A stretch of DNA of 32,362 nucleotides, from contig JAUXWU010000186.1 in the NCBI GenBank assembly GCA_030680085.1, positions 1 through 32,362 of the forward strand, given 5' to 3'. A program made the translations under genes and the position numbers. The DNA is from Rhodocyclaceae bacterium (GTDB lineage Bacteria > Pseudomonadota > Gammaproteobacteria > Burkholderiales > Rhodocyclaceae). Positions 11,866-24,893 of the stretch are shown in pieces (position 1 is the first letter of the stretch; each line of letters starts with the position of its first letter). The notes beneath the pieces were generated by a model that had not been told where the DNA came from, made no database searches, and worked only from the letters and a program-made list of their open reading frames with translations.

Positions 11866-12588
11866 CTAAGAAGCGGACGGTGACGAATCGTCCCCCGCTT
11901 CACCTCCCTGAGCGGGTACCTTGGCGCTCGCCGAGGTATTTGAGCCCTCGGCTTTATCCCCTTTGGCCGAGGGCTCTTTCTCTTTCTGGTCCAGCCAGCC
12001 GCCGATGACCTGTTCGGCCTCTTCCATCCCGGTTTTCTTCAAACTCGAAAATAGCTGCATCGTGATGGGCAAACCGGGAAAGTCGGCGCTGGCGAGACGG
12101 CGTGCCTCGGCCAGAGTTTTGGCCTGTTCCTGGCGCGTCAGCTTGTCTGATTTGGTCAGCAGGCAATGAATCGGCTTGCCGGTGGTCGCGAACCAGCCGA
12201 TCATCTGGCGATCCAGCTCGGTCAGCGGCCGTCGCGCATCCATGATCAGCACCAGCCCGACCAGCGCCGCGCGCCGCGTCAGATAATGTTCGAGCAAGCC
12301 TTGCCATTGCAGGCGCACGGCCAATGGCACGTCGGCATAGCCGTAACCTGGCAGATCGACCAGCGCCGCGCCGTTTTTCAGGCGGAACAGGTTGATCAGT
12401 TGGGTGCGCCCCGGCGTTTTCGACACATAGGCGAGCCGGGTGTGATCAGCCAGCGTATTGATCGCGGAAGACTTGCCGGCATTGGAGCGGCCGGCAAAGG
12501 CGATTTCCGCACCGCCGGCCTGGGCCATCGCCAGCGGATCGGCGACGGAAATTTCGAAAACAGCGTGGCGAAACAAGGAGGATGGCAT
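11866..12588 (-). CDS. engB: Ribosome biogenesis GTPase EngB/YsxC (YihA)
   Basis: 240 aa. TRAFAC-class GTPase motifs are present in order: G1 GRSNAGKSS (about residue 33), G2/G3 [12 protein letters not shown] and DLPGYGYA, and G4 TKSDK. EngB helps large ribosomal subunit assembly. The GTPase domain ends near residue 200; a tail of about 38 residues rich in Lys, Glu, Ser, Gly and Ala (for example [13 protein letters not shown]) follows and is longer than in E. coli. The segment RRLASADF is encoded by an exact copy of the 24-bp dispersed repeat (12079-12102), in a region that is variable in the family. Divergent from the cytochrome c4 gene and upstream of hemB. Confidence 0.95.
   Translation of the reverse strand: MPSSLFRHAVFEISVADPLAMAQAGGAEIAFAGRSNAGKSSAINTLADHTRLAYVSKTPGRTQLINLFRLKNGAALVDLPGYGYADVPLAVRLQWQGLLEHYLTRRAALVGLVLIMDARRPLTELDRQMIGWFATTGKPIHCLLTKSDKLTRQEQAKTLAEARRLASADFPGLPITMQLFSSLKKTGMEEAEQVIGGWLDQKEKEPSAKGDKAEGSNTSASAKVPAQGGEAGDDSSPSAS
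12079..12102 (+). repeat. 24-bp dispersed repeat, copy b (inside engB)
   Basis: Begins AAAGTCGGCGCTGGCG and ends GAGACGGCG; identical over 24 bases to the copies at 15792 and 20960. It lies antisense within engB, where it is read as RRLASADF. Confidence 0.8.
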
Positions 12589-12678
12589 GAACGTGGGGCG
12601 TGGTAAGCAAAGTTTCAGGGAAGCCGGTATACAATAGCGCGATTGTCATTCAAGCAGTTTTCAGAGGAGCCTTTCAAG

Positions 12679-13344
12679 ATGCCAAGGACGCTACACTTTT
12701 TGCTTCGTTCGATATTATCGCTCGCCACCCTTGCCCTGACCTTCACCGTGCAGGCTGCCGATACTGCCAAGCCGACGGTCTATCAGGGTGACGCCGCGCG
12801 CGGGCAGCCGATTGCCGCCACGGTCTGCGCCGCCTGCCACGGTCCCGACGGCAACAGTCCGCTCTCCGCGAATCCCAAGCTCGCCGGCCAGCACGCCGCC
12901 TACCTGTTCAGGCAGATGCAAAACTTCAAGGCCAACGCCGGAGCGGCGCCCGAGCGGGTCAGCGCCATCATGAACGGCATGATCGCGGCCTTTACGGAAG
13001 AGCAGATGAAGGATTTCGCCGCCTACTTCGCCGCCCAGAAACAAACCGGTGGCGAGGTCAAAAACCGCGCCACCGTCGAGCTGGGCCAGAAACTGTACCG
13101 TGCCGGCGACGCCAGCAAGGGCCTGCCGGCCTGCGCCGGCTGCCATGGTCCGACCGGCGCCGGACTGCCCGCGCAGTACCCGCGCATCGCTGGCCAATTT
13201 ACCGAATACACCGAAGCCCAGTTGAAAACCTTCCGTACCGGCGAGCGCGCCAATGATCCCAACAAGATGATGCGGATGATTGCCGTCAAGATGACCGACG
13301 CCGAAATCAGTGCCGTCGCCGACTACATCGCCGGGCTGCACTGA
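12679..13344 (+). CDS. Dihaem cytochrome c4
   Basis: 221 aa from the ATG at 12679, with AGAGGAG about ten bases upstream; the track start at 12643 is a TTG before this ribosome binding site. A signal peptide (SILSLATLALTFTVQAA, cleavage after VQA) directs the protein to the periplasm. Two haem-binding motifs are present, CAACH (near residue 52) and CAGCH (near residue 153), each heading a similar class I cytochrome c domain with later Met residues (for example IMNGMIAAFTEEQMKDFA and MMRMIAVKMTDAEISA) available as axial ligands. Cytochromes c4 carry electrons to terminal oxidases, often cbb3. Divergent from engB, a usual betaproteobacterial arrangement. Confidence 0.95.
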   Translation: MPRTLHFLLRSILSLATLALTFTVQAADTAKPTVYQGDAARGQPIAATVCAACHGPDGNSPLSANPKLAGQHAAYLFRQMQNFKANAGAAPERVSAIMNGMIAAFTEEQMKDFAAYFAAQKQTGGEVKNRATVELGQKLYRAGDASKGLPACAGCHGPTGAGLPAQYPRIAGQFTEYTEAQLKTFRTGERANDPNKMMRMIAVKMTDAEISAVADYIAGLH

Positions 13345-13421
13345 ACATGCCACACCCCCAGCCCCCGCCCCGAGGCGGTGGTCAAGGTTTGTTCGCTGCG
13401 CTCATGGGGTCACGCGGCGTC

Positions 13422-13459
13422 AAATTTCGTGTTTCACGTTAAATTTCGTATTTCACGTT
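13422..13459. repeat. Two tandem copies of a 19-bp unit
   Basis: AAATTTCGTGTTTCACGTT is followed directly by the same 19 bases with one change (G to A at unit position 10). The first unit contains the short inverted repeat CGTG-TTT-CACG. The repeat lies in the 154-bp gap between the convergent cytochrome c4 and 51-aa genes. That gap also holds a GC hairpin (CCGCC-CCGA-GGCGG, 13365-13378) without a T-run, which could be a weak terminator for the cytochrome gene. Confidence 0.7.
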
Positions 13460-13498
13460 AACTGGCCGACAAATATCAGCCGAAAATCAAGAACCGGA

Positions 13499-13654
13499 TC
13501 ATTCCGATTCTTCCCGAGCGTTGAGTTTCTGTAGCGCCGCTTTCTGGCGGGCGCGGGCGGCGCGCTTGTCGCGGCGCGCATGGGCGCCGCCTTTTTTCAT
13601 GATCGGCGCCAGTGCCAGCGGGTTCTTCGGCTTGATCCGCCTGGCGCGTTTCAT
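13499..13654 (-). CDS. Small basic protein of 51 aa, coupled to bioC
   Basis: The ATG at 13654 overlaps the bioC stop codon (ATGA). The 51-residue product (MKRARRIKPKNPLALAP... ending LNAREESE) is very rich in Arg, Lys and Ala, with a probable single helix over HARRDKRAARARQKAALQKLNA. No family is recognised and no metal or membrane motif is seen. The charge suggests nucleic-acid or ribosome binding, which is only inference. The start overlap and position support a real gene, but conservation was not tested. Confidence 0.6.
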   Translation of the reverse strand: MKRARRIKPKNPLALAPIMKKGGAHARRDKRAARARQKAALQKLNAREESE

Positions 13655-14475
13655 GGGCGCATTTTCGCTCGGTCGAATTTCATGATGGCACGGCCGTCGG
13701 GTACGGTGCGCGGCGCCATCTTCCAAGCATGGCCATAAATGATCTCGAAACGCGCGGGCAGCAAGCCATCGACTCGTTCCCAGGCCGCGAACACTTGCCG
13801 CCACTGGCGCCAGCCGAGCCGGTCCAGCAAGCCATCACGCACCCCCAGATGCCGCTGATCGGCCAGAAAGGCGCGCGGCGATGGATAGGTCAGCGTAAGC
13901 ATTTCCATTTCCATCACCGGGTCGGCGAAGCCCGCCGCCATCAGCATGTCGCCGATGTCGTGCATGTCGAGGAAACGGGGCGCCGTCACGACAGCGCCGA
14001 CAGCGCGAAGCTCCTTCAATGTATCCGGGCCTAGCATCGCAAATTGCAGCAGGCCGCCCTCGCTCAGCACGCGGTGCAGTTCGGCAAACGCCGAACGCAG
14101 GTCGGTCGGATCTGGCAGCCAGTGCAGCATCAGGTTCGACCAGACGAGATCGAGGCTGTTCGCCGCCAACGGCAGCGCCCGCGCGTCGGCGTTCACGCAG
14201 CGCGGGGCGCGGCCACGCAGGCGTTCCCACCAGCCGGCGCGGGCCGACACGGCAGCGAGCATCGGCAGCGCGAAATCCACCGCCAGCGGCAGGGCGTCCG
14301 GATAGCGGCGTTGCAGCTCGCGCAGGCCGTCGCCGGTCGCGCAGCCGATGTCGGCAAAACGCCGGGGCGCCAGCTTCACGCAATCGAGCCGTTCCGCCAG
14401 ACGCCGCCCGACCTCCCGCGCCAGCACGGCGGCGCTGTCATACGAGGCGGCCGCGGCCGCGAAATCCTGGCGCAT
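13651..14475 (-). CDS. bioC: Malonyl-[acyl-carrier protein] O-methyltransferase
   Basis: 274 aa from the ATG at 14475, overlapping the bioB stop (ATGA). The long track ORF from 15129 runs into bioB in a false frame. The SAM-binding class I methyltransferase motif I is FADIGCATGDGL, followed by PLAVDFALPML (motif II), and LDLVWSNLMLHWLPDP, characteristic of BioC. BioC methylates malonyl-ACP so that fatty acid synthesis can build the pimeloyl chain of biotin. Coupled to bioB upstream and the 51-aa gene downstream. Confidence 0.94.
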   Translation of the reverse strand: MRQDFAAAAASYDSAAVLAREVGRRLAERLDCVKLAPRRFADIGCATGDGLRELQRRYPDALPLAVDFALPMLAAVSARAGWWERLRGRAPRCVNADARALPLAANSLDLVWSNLMLHWLPDPTDLRSAFAELHRVLSEGGLLQFAMLGPDTLKELRAVGAVVTAPRFLDMHDIGDMLMAAGFADPVMEMEMLTLTYPSPRAFLADQRHLGVRDGLLDRLGWRQWRQVFAAWERVDGLLPARFEIIYGHAWKMAPRTVPDGRAIMKFDRAKMRP

Positions 14476-15437
14476 CAGACCGGCTGCAAGCCCAGCCGCT
14501 CGAACAGGGCGACATCGCGGCTCGCCTCGGGATTGTCGGTCGTCAACAGCCGGTCGCCGTAGAAGATCGAATTGGCGCCGGCGAAAAAACACAGCGCCTG
14601 CAGTTCGTCGCTCATCGCCTGGCGGCCGGCGGACAGGCGCACAAAGCTTTGCGGCATGGTGATGCGGGCGGCGGCGATGGTGCGCACGAACTCGAAAGGG
14701 TCGAGCGGCGGCGCATCCGCCAGCGGCGTGCCCGGCACGCTGACCAGATGGTTGATCGGCACCGAGTCCGGCGGCGGAGCCATGCCTGCCAGTTGGGCGA
14801 TCAATGAAGCGCGCACCCGCCGCGACTCGCCCATGCCGATGATGCCGCCGCAGCAAATCTTCATGTCGGCGGCGCGCACCGCGCCCAGCGTCTCCATGCG
14901 CGCTTCCTGGCTGTGGGTGGTCACCACCTGATCGTAATATTCCGCGCCGGTATCGAGATTGTGGTTGTAGTAGTCGAGGCCGGCGGCGGCGAGTTTCCGC
15001 GCCTGACCCGGGCCGAGCAAGCCCAGCGTCAGGCAGGCTTCCATGCCGAGATCCTTGACGGCGCGCACCATCTCGATGACACGGTCGAGATCGCCCTCCT
15101 TCGGTCCGCGCCAGGCGGCGCCCATGCAAAACCGGCTGGCGCCCTGCTCCTTGGCGGCCTTGGCCGCGACCTTCACCTCCGCCAGTTCCAGCAGCTTGCC
15201 GCGCGGGACGCCGGTGTCGCGGCGCGCCGATTGCGAGCAGTAGCCACAGTCCTCGGAACAGCCGCCGGTCTTGATCGAGAGGAGGGCCGAGCGCTGCACG
15301 GCGTTGGGATCGTGGTGGGCTCGGTGCACCGCATGGGCGCGCTGCAACAGGTCCATGAAAGGCAGCGCATAGAGGGCTTCGACCTGGTCGGTCGAGAAGG
15401 GCGAATGTTGCGGCGGCGGCGTTGCGTCTATTTGCAT
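14475..15437 (-). CDS. bioB: Biotin synthase
   Basis: 320 aa from the ATG at 15437. The radical SAM cluster motif is [11 protein letters not shown] (CxxxCxxC) near residue 60. Other BioB features are [45 protein letters not shown] and FVRLSAGR with the conserved Arg that contacts the second iron-sulfur cluster. BioB inserts sulfur into dethiobiotin in the last step of biotin synthesis. The motif reads [12 protein letters not shown] rather than the E. coli KTGACPEDCKYC, a known variant. Divergently oriented to comF, with 48 bp between the chosen starts; bioA, bioF and bioD are not in the window. Confidence 0.97.
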   Translation of the reverse strand: MQIDATPPPQHSPFSTDQVEALYALPFMDLLQRAHAVHRAHHDPNAVQRSALLSIKTGGCSEDCGYCSQSARRDTGVPRGKLLELAEVKVAAKAAKEQGASRFCMGAAWRGPKEGDLDRVIEMVRAVKDLGMEACLTLGLLGPGQARKLAAAGLDYYNHNLDTGAEYYDQVVTTHSQEARMETLGAVRAADMKICCGGIIGMGESRRVRASLIAQLAGMAPPPDSVPINHLVSVPGTPLADAPPLDPFEFVRTIAAARITMPQSFVRLSAGRQAMSDELQALCFFAGANSIFYGDRLLTTDNPEASRDVALFERLGLQPV

Positions 15438-15485
15438 GGGATAATCTGCGGCAATCTCACAATGAAGGGCGCTCGATCTTCCGCA

Positions 15486-16295
15486 ATGTCCGCTGCCTTG
15501 TCAATTTTTTCGCGTCTCTCCACCGGCCTGAACCGTTGGCTGACGCCGCTGTTGCCCCAGGCCTGCCTGCTGTGCGGCCAGGATGCCGGAGCGCCGGCAG
15601 TTTGCGCTGCTTGCCAGACCGATCTGCCGCTGCTGCCACTGCCGTGTTGTCCGATCTGCGCCACGCCGCTGGGTCATGCGGCCACCGCCTGCGGCGCCTG
15701 CCTCGCCAAGCCGCCGGCCTTCGATGCGACGCTCGCCACCTGGCAATATGCATTCCCGGCCGACCGGCTGGTGCTGATGCTCAAATTCAATCGCCGTCTC
15801 GCCAGCGCCGACTTTCTGGCGGCGGGCATGCTGGCGAGCACGCATCCCGCCGGCGCGCTCAAGAAACACGCCGGGCCGTCCCAAGTGTTGCTTGGCCCCC
15901 TGGGGGGAGAACGCCGCGCAGCGGCGTTTGCGGGGGGGGCCATCATCGTGCCGGTGCCGCTGTCCGCGGAGCGCTTGCGGATGCGCGGCTTCAACCAGTC
16001 CGTGGAAATCGCCCGGCCGCTGGCGCGCGCCCTGCACCTGCCGCTTGATGTCACCAGCTTGGTGCGCACGCAGGACACCGCACCGCAAAGCACATTGCCC
16101 TGGCGGGCGCGCCAGAGCAATGTGCGCCACGCCTTCGCCTGCCGCGCCGACTTTTCCGGCAAGGCGGTGATCGTCGTCGATGACGTGATGACCACCGGCG
16201 CGACCCTCGACGCCGTGGCGCGTACGCTCAAGGATCACGGCGCGACGTATGTCGTCAATTGGGTCGCGGCGCGCGCGGTGAAACTGGCTACCTGA
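15486..16295 (+). CDS. comF: ComF family phosphoribosyltransferase-like protein
   Basis: 269 aa if started at the ATG at 15486; an ATG at 15462 in the same frame is an alternative. N-terminal CxxC pairs (CLLCGQ, CAACQ, CCPICA, CGACLA) form the zinc-ribbon region, and the C-terminal domain has the PRPP loop [37 protein letters not shown] is the family signature. ComF proteins are linked to DNA uptake; the E. coli relative is GntX. Oddities: residues [19 protein letters not shown] form an extra segment encoded by a hairpin cluster (15881-15928) just before VPVPL, and RRLASADF is encoded by an exact dispersed 24-bp repeat. The frame stays open, so the protein may still be made. The degraded hsd island starts 13 bases after its stop. 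Confidence 0.9.
   Translation: MSAALSIFSRLSTGLNRWLTPLLPQACLLCGQDAGAPAVCAACQTDLPLLPLPCCPICATPLGHAATACGACLAKPPAFDATLATWQYAFPADRLVLMLKFNRRLASADFLAAGMLASTHPAGALKKHAGPSQVLLGPLGGERRAAAFAGGAIIVPVPLSAERLRMRGFNQSVEIARPLARALHLPLDVTSLVRTQDTAPQSTLPWRARQSNVRHAFACRADFSGKAVIVVDDVMTTGATLDAVARTLKDHGATYVVNWVAARAVKLAT
15792..15815 (-). repeat. 24-bp dispersed repeat, copy c (inside comF)
   Basis: On the minus strand begins AAAGTCGGCGCTGGCG and ends GAGACGGCG, identical to copies b and d. Within comF it is read as RRLASADF, close to what the family has at this place, so here the repeat may be part of the original gene. Confidence 0.8.
15881..15928. repeat. Cluster of three hairpins inserted in frame in comF
   Basis: Three consecutive inverted repeats: CCAAG-TGTTG-CTTGG (15881-15895), a CCCCC/GGGGG stem around 15896-15907, and AACGCCGC-GCA-GCGGCGTT (15910-15928), followed by a run of eight G. 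Such palindromic clusters normally lie between genes; this one encodes about 20 extra residues in ComF. Confidence 0.75.
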
Positions 16296-16308
16296 CTCCC
16301 ATCTGATT

Positions 16309-18441
<2,133 letters not shown>

Positions 18442-18442
<1 letters not shown>

Positions 18443-18891
18443 TACGACTGAACCAGACCCGTCTTGCTGTCCAGCACACGCACATCCAGTATTGCCACGC
18501 CCTGCACCGCCAGAAAATCCTTGTCCGTCGTCAGCAAGGTCATTCCTGCAACGCTCGCTGTCGCGGCAATCCAGATGTCGTTCTGGCCGACTGTCAGACC
18601 CGCGGACCGCAGCGCCGAACTCATTTCAGCCCATCGCTGATGCACGCCGGGGTGAGCGATCGGAATGAGGAGAGTTTTCTCGATCTGGGTTTTGAGCAGG
18701 GCTTTGCGCCTTTCGCCCCAGTTGGAGGAAAACGCGAGCAATTCGGCCACGGTTACCTCGCAGATCGCCGGCCGAAAGCGCGAGGCGCTTAGCCCGAACT
18801 GCGCGTCGATCGCTCCCGGCACGGGACTGTTCGCGCGGGTGGCGTGGAGAACAACGCTCGTATCGAGGAGAAACCCGAGCGAGCCGTTCAT
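18442..18891 (-). CDS. PIN-domain protein (putative VapC-like ribonuclease)
   Basis: 149 aa. The four acidic positions of a PIN nuclease are present: Asp in [11 protein letters not shown] (residue 10), Glu in [11 protein letters not shown], Asp in [11 protein letters not shown] and Asp in LTTDKDF. This suggests a metal-dependent RNase, as in VapC toxins. The gene starts four bases after the stop of the 318-aa gene and its TAA overlaps the hsdR ATG, so the three were once one transcription unit. No small VapB-type DNA-binding antitoxin is adjacent; the upstream 318-aa protein is the only candidate partner. Unlike the three hsd genes it carries no lesion. Confidence 0.88.
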
Positions 18892-18895
18892 CTGC

Positions 18896-19852
18896 TCAGC
18901 TCAATGCGTCGACCGCGGCAGCGAATTCTTCGTCGCTCTCTTCCGACGGAATGCTGCCAAGGAAGCTGGCATACACCGATGATTCGCCGGAGCGCAGACG
19001 CACCGTCCGGGCAAGGTCGGTATTCGTCTCCGCGACCGGCGCGTACCGGAAAAAATCGTCACGCTCGCTCGCCGGGGCAAGCGCATCGGCATCGATGCGA
19101 AGCAAAGTCCCCGATGGCCTGAAAACCCCCAGACCCTCGCAGACCACGTCCTTATTAAAAAGAAGCGGCGCAAACTGATCGAGCGACTCTTCGCCTTCCC
19201 AGATCGCGGTAACAATCCCGCCGGAGACGAGGTGGAGCTTGAGGACGCCCTGGCTCGCCCCCATCAAATCCAGCCGACCCGTGACACGCACTCGCATGGA
19301 CTGCGGCGTGGCGTGCGCCAGCTCGCGCGCGGATTGCACGACCGACGCGTCGAGGTGACCGGATTTGTGCAACGTCACGTCGGGCAAGACGATACTGCTC
19401 AAGCCGTCCTTGCCGAACAACTTCCGGTAACTACCGATTCGACGCAGCATGCCCGGATCGAAGCGACTGCTCTCGCCGCGGCGTGATCCAACGTCTTCGA
19501 GCGCGGCCGCAAGAAGCTCAAACGCCGTCTGCTCAGGCTGCGGTCCATCCTCCCAGAGTTGCGCCTGCGCGAACAGGTCGGCGGCGACTTCCCCGAAGGG
19601 CGCGACCTCGAAACGCAGCACTGTCACGCTATCGCCATCCGCCGAATGGCCCACGTAACGCACGTCCGCCGCCGCCTTGATGCTGCCTGGAATCCGGCCG
19701 CGCGCGCGGCTCGTGTGCAGAAAACCCATGCGCACCGTGTCCTGCAAAGTGTCGTGCAGGTGCGCCAGTACCGGGCCGATCAATTCCGGGCGCGGTTTGG
19801 CTCCCAGGCCGGACTGCGCCTCAAGACGGAAACTGCGTTCGACGTATTTCAT
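18896..19852 (-). CDS. Uncharacterised 318-aa protein paired with the PIN gene
   Basis: The ATG at 19852 is preceded by a strong ribosome binding site (GGGAGGG, 5-6 bases upstream). I do not recognise the family. The protein is soluble in appearance, without signal peptide or membrane segments. Visible stretches are VERSFRLEAQSGLGAKPRPE at the N-terminus, an Arg-rich TSRARGRIPGSIKAAADV, DSVTVLRFEVAPFGEVAADL, and a C-terminal acidic end EESDEEFAAAVDALS. The central part (SMRVRVTGRLDLMGASQGVLKLHL ... LLRIDADAL) looks like an all-beta domain. No helix-turn-helix or catalytic motif stands out. Four bases separate it from the PIN gene, suggesting linked function, possibly inhibitor or target recognition. 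It lies between hsdS and hsdR remnants. Confidence 0.75.
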   Translation of the reverse strand: MKYVERSFRLEAQSGLGAKPRPELIGPVLAHLHDTLQDTVRMGFLHTSRARGRIPGSIKAAADVRYVGHSADGDSVTVLRFEVAPFGEVAADLFAQAQLWEDGPQPEQTAFELLAAALEDVGSRRGESSRFDPGMLRRIGSYRKLFGKDGLSSIVLPDVTLHKSGHLDASVVQSARELAHATPQSMRVRVTGRLDLMGASQGVLKLHLVSGGIVTAIWEGEESLDQFAPLLFNKDVVCEGLGVFRPSGTLLRIDADALAPASERDDFFRYAPVAETNTDLARTVRLRSGESSVYASFLGSIPSEESDEEFAAAVDALS

Positions 19853-19967
19853 GAGACCCTCCCGGACTACGGCGCTGTGAAAGCGGCACAGCGGCGCTTG
19901 CGACCCCGCATTCTACTTCGGGCCCAATGCCCCGCGCTGGTGCTTTCAGTTACGCGCGGATGCATGT

Positions 19968-20906
<939 letters not shown>

Positions 20907-20959
20907 ACCCAACCCACTTCATCTTGGCGGCATGAGCAAGCAAAGGCAACCCACCCGCA

Positions 20960-20983
20960 AAAGTCGGCGCTGGCGAGACGGCG
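20960..20983 (+). repeat. 24-bp dispersed repeat, copy d (between hsdS and the fusion gene)
   Basis: Identical over 24 bases to copies b and c (AAAGTCGGCGCTGGCG...GACGGCG). It lies in the 116-bp gap between the hsdM::yhcG fusion and hsdS, a gap with no recognisable gene. Confidence 0.8.
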
Positions 20984-21022
20984 TCTGCATCCACTGCCGG
21001 CAAATCTCCCGGCCTGCGCCAC

Positions 21023-22426
<1,404 letters not shown>

Positions 22427-22909
22427 TCAGGCGTAGTTGGCGTTGCCCGCGGGCGGCACGCCGTAGACCCAGCGCTTGTCGCCCTTGAGCAGTTCGCCGC
22501 GCCAGTCGCTGTCGTTGAAGGGCGGGTTGGCCAGCACGTAGTCGGCCTTGAGATCGGGGTGGGCGTCGTGGTGGAAGGTGTCGCCGTGGCCGATCTGCGC
22601 GTCGATGCCGCGAATGGCGAGGTTCATCTTGGCCAGCCGCCAGGTGGTGTAGTTGGACTCCTGGCCGTAGATGGAAATGTCGCCCAGCTTGCCGATGGCG
22701 GCCTGCGGGGCGCTGGCCTTCAGGTGCTGCCAGCGCGCTTCCTTGGGAACCCAGAAGATGCTGGCGGCACGGTACTCGTCGGGGTCTTCGGGATCGGCGC
22801 CCTGCGCGCGCTGCGCTTCGAGTTCGGCATGCTTGGCCTCGAAGGCGTCGGAGATGTATTTGAGGAAGATGAGGCCGAGGACGACGTGCTTGTACTCGAC
22901 GGCATACAC
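22427..22909 (-). pseudogene. hsdM: Type I methyltransferase HsdM, N-terminal half (5'-truncated, ends at nonsense TGA)
   Basis: From about 22909 the frame reads [23 protein letters not shown], the start of the conserved HsdM N-terminal helical domain, through the SAM-dependent N6-adenine methylase motif [11 protein letters not shown] to [11 protein letters not shown]. It then meets TGA at 22427-22429, where homologues have Trp (AWVQHFIHH); one base change explains it. The usual first 20 or so residues are missing: upstream of 22909 comes unrelated sequence and, 38 bases further, the mshN stop. No good start codon or ribosome binding site is visible. Together with the following ORF it formed one hsdM gene. 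Confidence 0.88.
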
Positions 22910-22947
22910 GCAGGGAGCCTGCTCGGCCGCACGCGCGGTGAAAACGA

Positions 22948-24045
22948 CTATCTGAGTTTCTGTTCGACCACTGCCGCCATGTCGGCCGGCAGGTTGCCGA
23001 CTTCCCTGGCTTTGGCGTAGGCCTCTTTGGCCTCGCCGCCGCGCCCCGCGGATTCGAGCGTCAGGCCGAGGCCGAACCACCAGCGGCCTTCGTTGGGACG
23101 CAGGGCGAGCGCGGCCTGGAAGCGTTGCGCCGCTTCGGCCGGGCGTTGCTGCTTTTGCAGCAGGTAGGCAAACAGGCCCTGATAATCGGCATTGCCGGTG
23201 GCATGGGCGGCGTGGCGTGTCAGCGTGTCGAGCGCGGCGGCCGTGTCGCCTTGCTCGAACTGCAGGCGGGCGAGAATCGTCGCCAGGCCGCTTTGCGTCG
23301 GATCGGCGGCCAGGCCGCTTTGCGCCACCTGCCGTGCTGCGTCCCATTGGCGACTGCCGACCAGCACCGAGAGCAGGGCCTGCCGCGCCTTGGCGTGGGC
23401 GGGATCGAGTTCGAGCGCACGTTGCAGGGACGGCAGGGCGGCGGCGTTGTCGCCGCGGCGCACCGCTTGCACGCCCTTGCTGTATTCGTTCTCGGCCTGA
23501 TCGTGGGCGCGGCCGTCTTTGGAACGTTTATCGATCTGCGCCTCGGCAGGCGGCGGTGCGCTCGTGACCGTGGCGGGTTTGGGATCAAGCGGCGCGGGTG
23601 CGGGTGCGGGCGCCGGCGGCGGCTTCACGGGTTCCGGTTTTGGCTTGGCGATGGGAGGCGGCGCGGCGGCCGGGGCTGGAACCTGGGCCGGCTCGGATGG
23701 CGTCGGCCAGGTGGTCAGCTTTATCTCGCCCGCATCGGTGGGCAGGCGTAATGCCTCTTCAGCGGCTGGCGTTGCAGAAGTCGGCGCCGTGTCAATGGAG
23801 ACGGCAGCCGCAGGCACGGCGGCAGGTAGAGCGGGGGTGGCTGGCTCGGTCATCATGAAAAGACCGGCAAGCAGGCCGGTCATCACGGCACCGATGGCCA
23901 TACCCGCCGCCAATATCCGCCACTGATTCGACCGAGTGACCGGGAGCGGCGGCAGGATGCGCAACTGCGGCGGCAGCCCGGTGCGTTCCTTTTCGCTGGC
24001 GTGGCGCGCATCCAAATCGCGCAGCATCTGATTGATGACACTCAT
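22948..24045 (-). CDS. mshN: MSHA biogenesis protein MshN (TPR protein)
   Basis: 365 aa from the ATG at 24045; [14 protein letters not shown] is the characteristic MshN beginning. One membrane segment ([24 protein letters not shown], residues about 43-66) anchors it in the inner membrane. A long Pro/Ala/Lys linker (residues about 75-175) follows, then TPR-type repeats (for example [57 protein letters not shown]) to the end, in the periplasm. MshN is an assembly factor for mannose-sensitive haemagglutinin type IV pili. Last surviving gene of the operon: the next gene is a broken hsdM rather than mshE. Confidence 0.93.
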   Translation of the reverse strand: MSVINQMLRDLDARHASEKERTGLPPQLRILPPLPVTRSNQWRILAAGMAIGAVMTGLLAGLFMMTEPATPALPAAVPAAAVSIDTAPTSATPAAEEALRLPTDAGEIKLTTWPTPSEPAQVPAPAAAPPPIAKPKPEPVKPPPAPAPAPAPLDPKPATVTSAPPPAEAQIDKRSKDGRAHDQAENEYSKGVQAVRRGDNAAALPSLQRALELDPAHAKARQALLSVLVGSRQWDAARQVAQSGLAADPTQSGLATILARLQFEQGDTAAALDTLTRHAAHATGNADYQGLFAYLLQKQQRPAEAAQRFQAALALRPNEGRWWFGLGLTLESAGRGGEAKEAYAKAREVGNLPADMAAVVEQKLR

Positions 24046-24052
24046 TGACTCT

Positions 24053-24886
24053 TTACCAGAAAGACCAGCGCGACGGCTGCGCCGCGCCCTCGGTATCCTC
24101 TGCGGCAATCCTGACGTGGCGCGCCTCGACCTGCGGCCGGCCTTCGCCAAACGCCGTCAGCAGGGCTTTGTGCGCCAGAATATTGACCAGCCGGGGTGTG
24201 CCGATGGCCAGGCGGTGCAGGGTTTTGACGGCGGCGCGGGGAAACAGGGGATCGCCGTTGTGCCCGGCAATGCGCAGGCGCTGCTCGACATAATGGCCCA
24301 CCTCGTCGACATCCAGCCCGCGCAATTGGTGATGAAAAACGATGCGCTGCCTGATCTGGCGCGCCGAATGTGCCGCCAGCATTTCATCCAGTTCGGGCTG
24401 GCCAAACAGGATGATGTGCAGGAGTTTACGTTTCTCGGTCTCGAGGTTGGACAGGAGGCGCAGGCTTTCGAGCGTCAGCCGCGGCATGGTCTGCGCTTCG
24501 TCGATGCACAGCACGACCTTCCGGTTGGCACGCGCCAGATCGAGCAGACGGTGATTGAGACGCTTGACGACGTGGGCGGCTTCGGGTGCGCCAGCGGTCG
24601 CGCCGAGGTCGTCCGCCACTTCGCGTAAAAAGGCGCGCGGCTCCATCTGCGGGTTGGGCATGTAGGCGGCCTTCCAGCCTGGTCCCAGTTCGGCAAGAAA
24701 GTTGCGGCACAACAGTGTCTTGCCGGTGCCGATCTCGCCCACCACCTTGATGAAGCCTTCGCCGCTGGCCAGCGCGAAGTGCAGCAGGTTGAGCCCCTCG
24801 CGGTGGCTGTTGCTGGGATAAACGAACTCGGTGTCCGGCGTAATGCCGAACGGGGCTTGCTGCAAGCCGAAGTGGGCGAGATACAC
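24053..24886 (-). CDS. mshM: MSHA biogenesis AAA ATPase MshM (ExeA-like)
   Basis: 277 aa. MYLAHFGLQQAPFGITPDTEF is the usual start. Walker A is GEIGTGKT (near residue 50) and Walker B VVLCIDEAQ (near 125), followed by sensor-like LLHIILFGQPELDEML and the lid RQRIVFHHQLRGLDVDEVGHYVEQRL. Related to ExeA of type II secretion, a cytoplasmic or membrane-associated ATPase that helps assemble the secretin. Seven bases separate it from mshL upstream and mshN downstream, so all are co-transcribed. Confidence 0.94.
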   Translation of the reverse strand: MYLAHFGLQQAPFGITPDTEFVYPSNSHREGLNLLHFALASGEGFIKVVGEIGTGKTLLCRNFLAELGPGWKAAYMPNPQMEPRAFLREVADDLGATAGAPEAAHVVKRLNHRLLDLARANRKVVLCIDEAQTMPRLTLESLRLLSNLETEKRKLLHIILFGQPELDEMLAAHSARQIRQRIVFHHQLRGLDVDEVGHYVEQRLRIAGHNGDPLFPRAAVKTLHRLAIGTPRLVNILAHKALLTAFGEGRPQVEARHVRIAAEDTEGAAQPSRWSFW

Positions 24887-24893
24887 GGTCTGT

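Noticed and set aside
14913-15485. N-terminal extension of the comF ORF back to 14913
   Set aside because: It runs antisense through bioB; ComF homology begins only after the ATG at 15486 (or 15462).
23775-23795. Possible sixth copy of the dispersed repeat in mshN (AGAAGTCGGCGCCGTG)
   Set aside because: Only about ten bases match the core; too short to count as a copy.
22948-24150. mshN start at 24150 as in the ORF track
   Set aside because: The extension overlaps mshM; the canonical [12 protein letters not shown] start at 24045 is clear.
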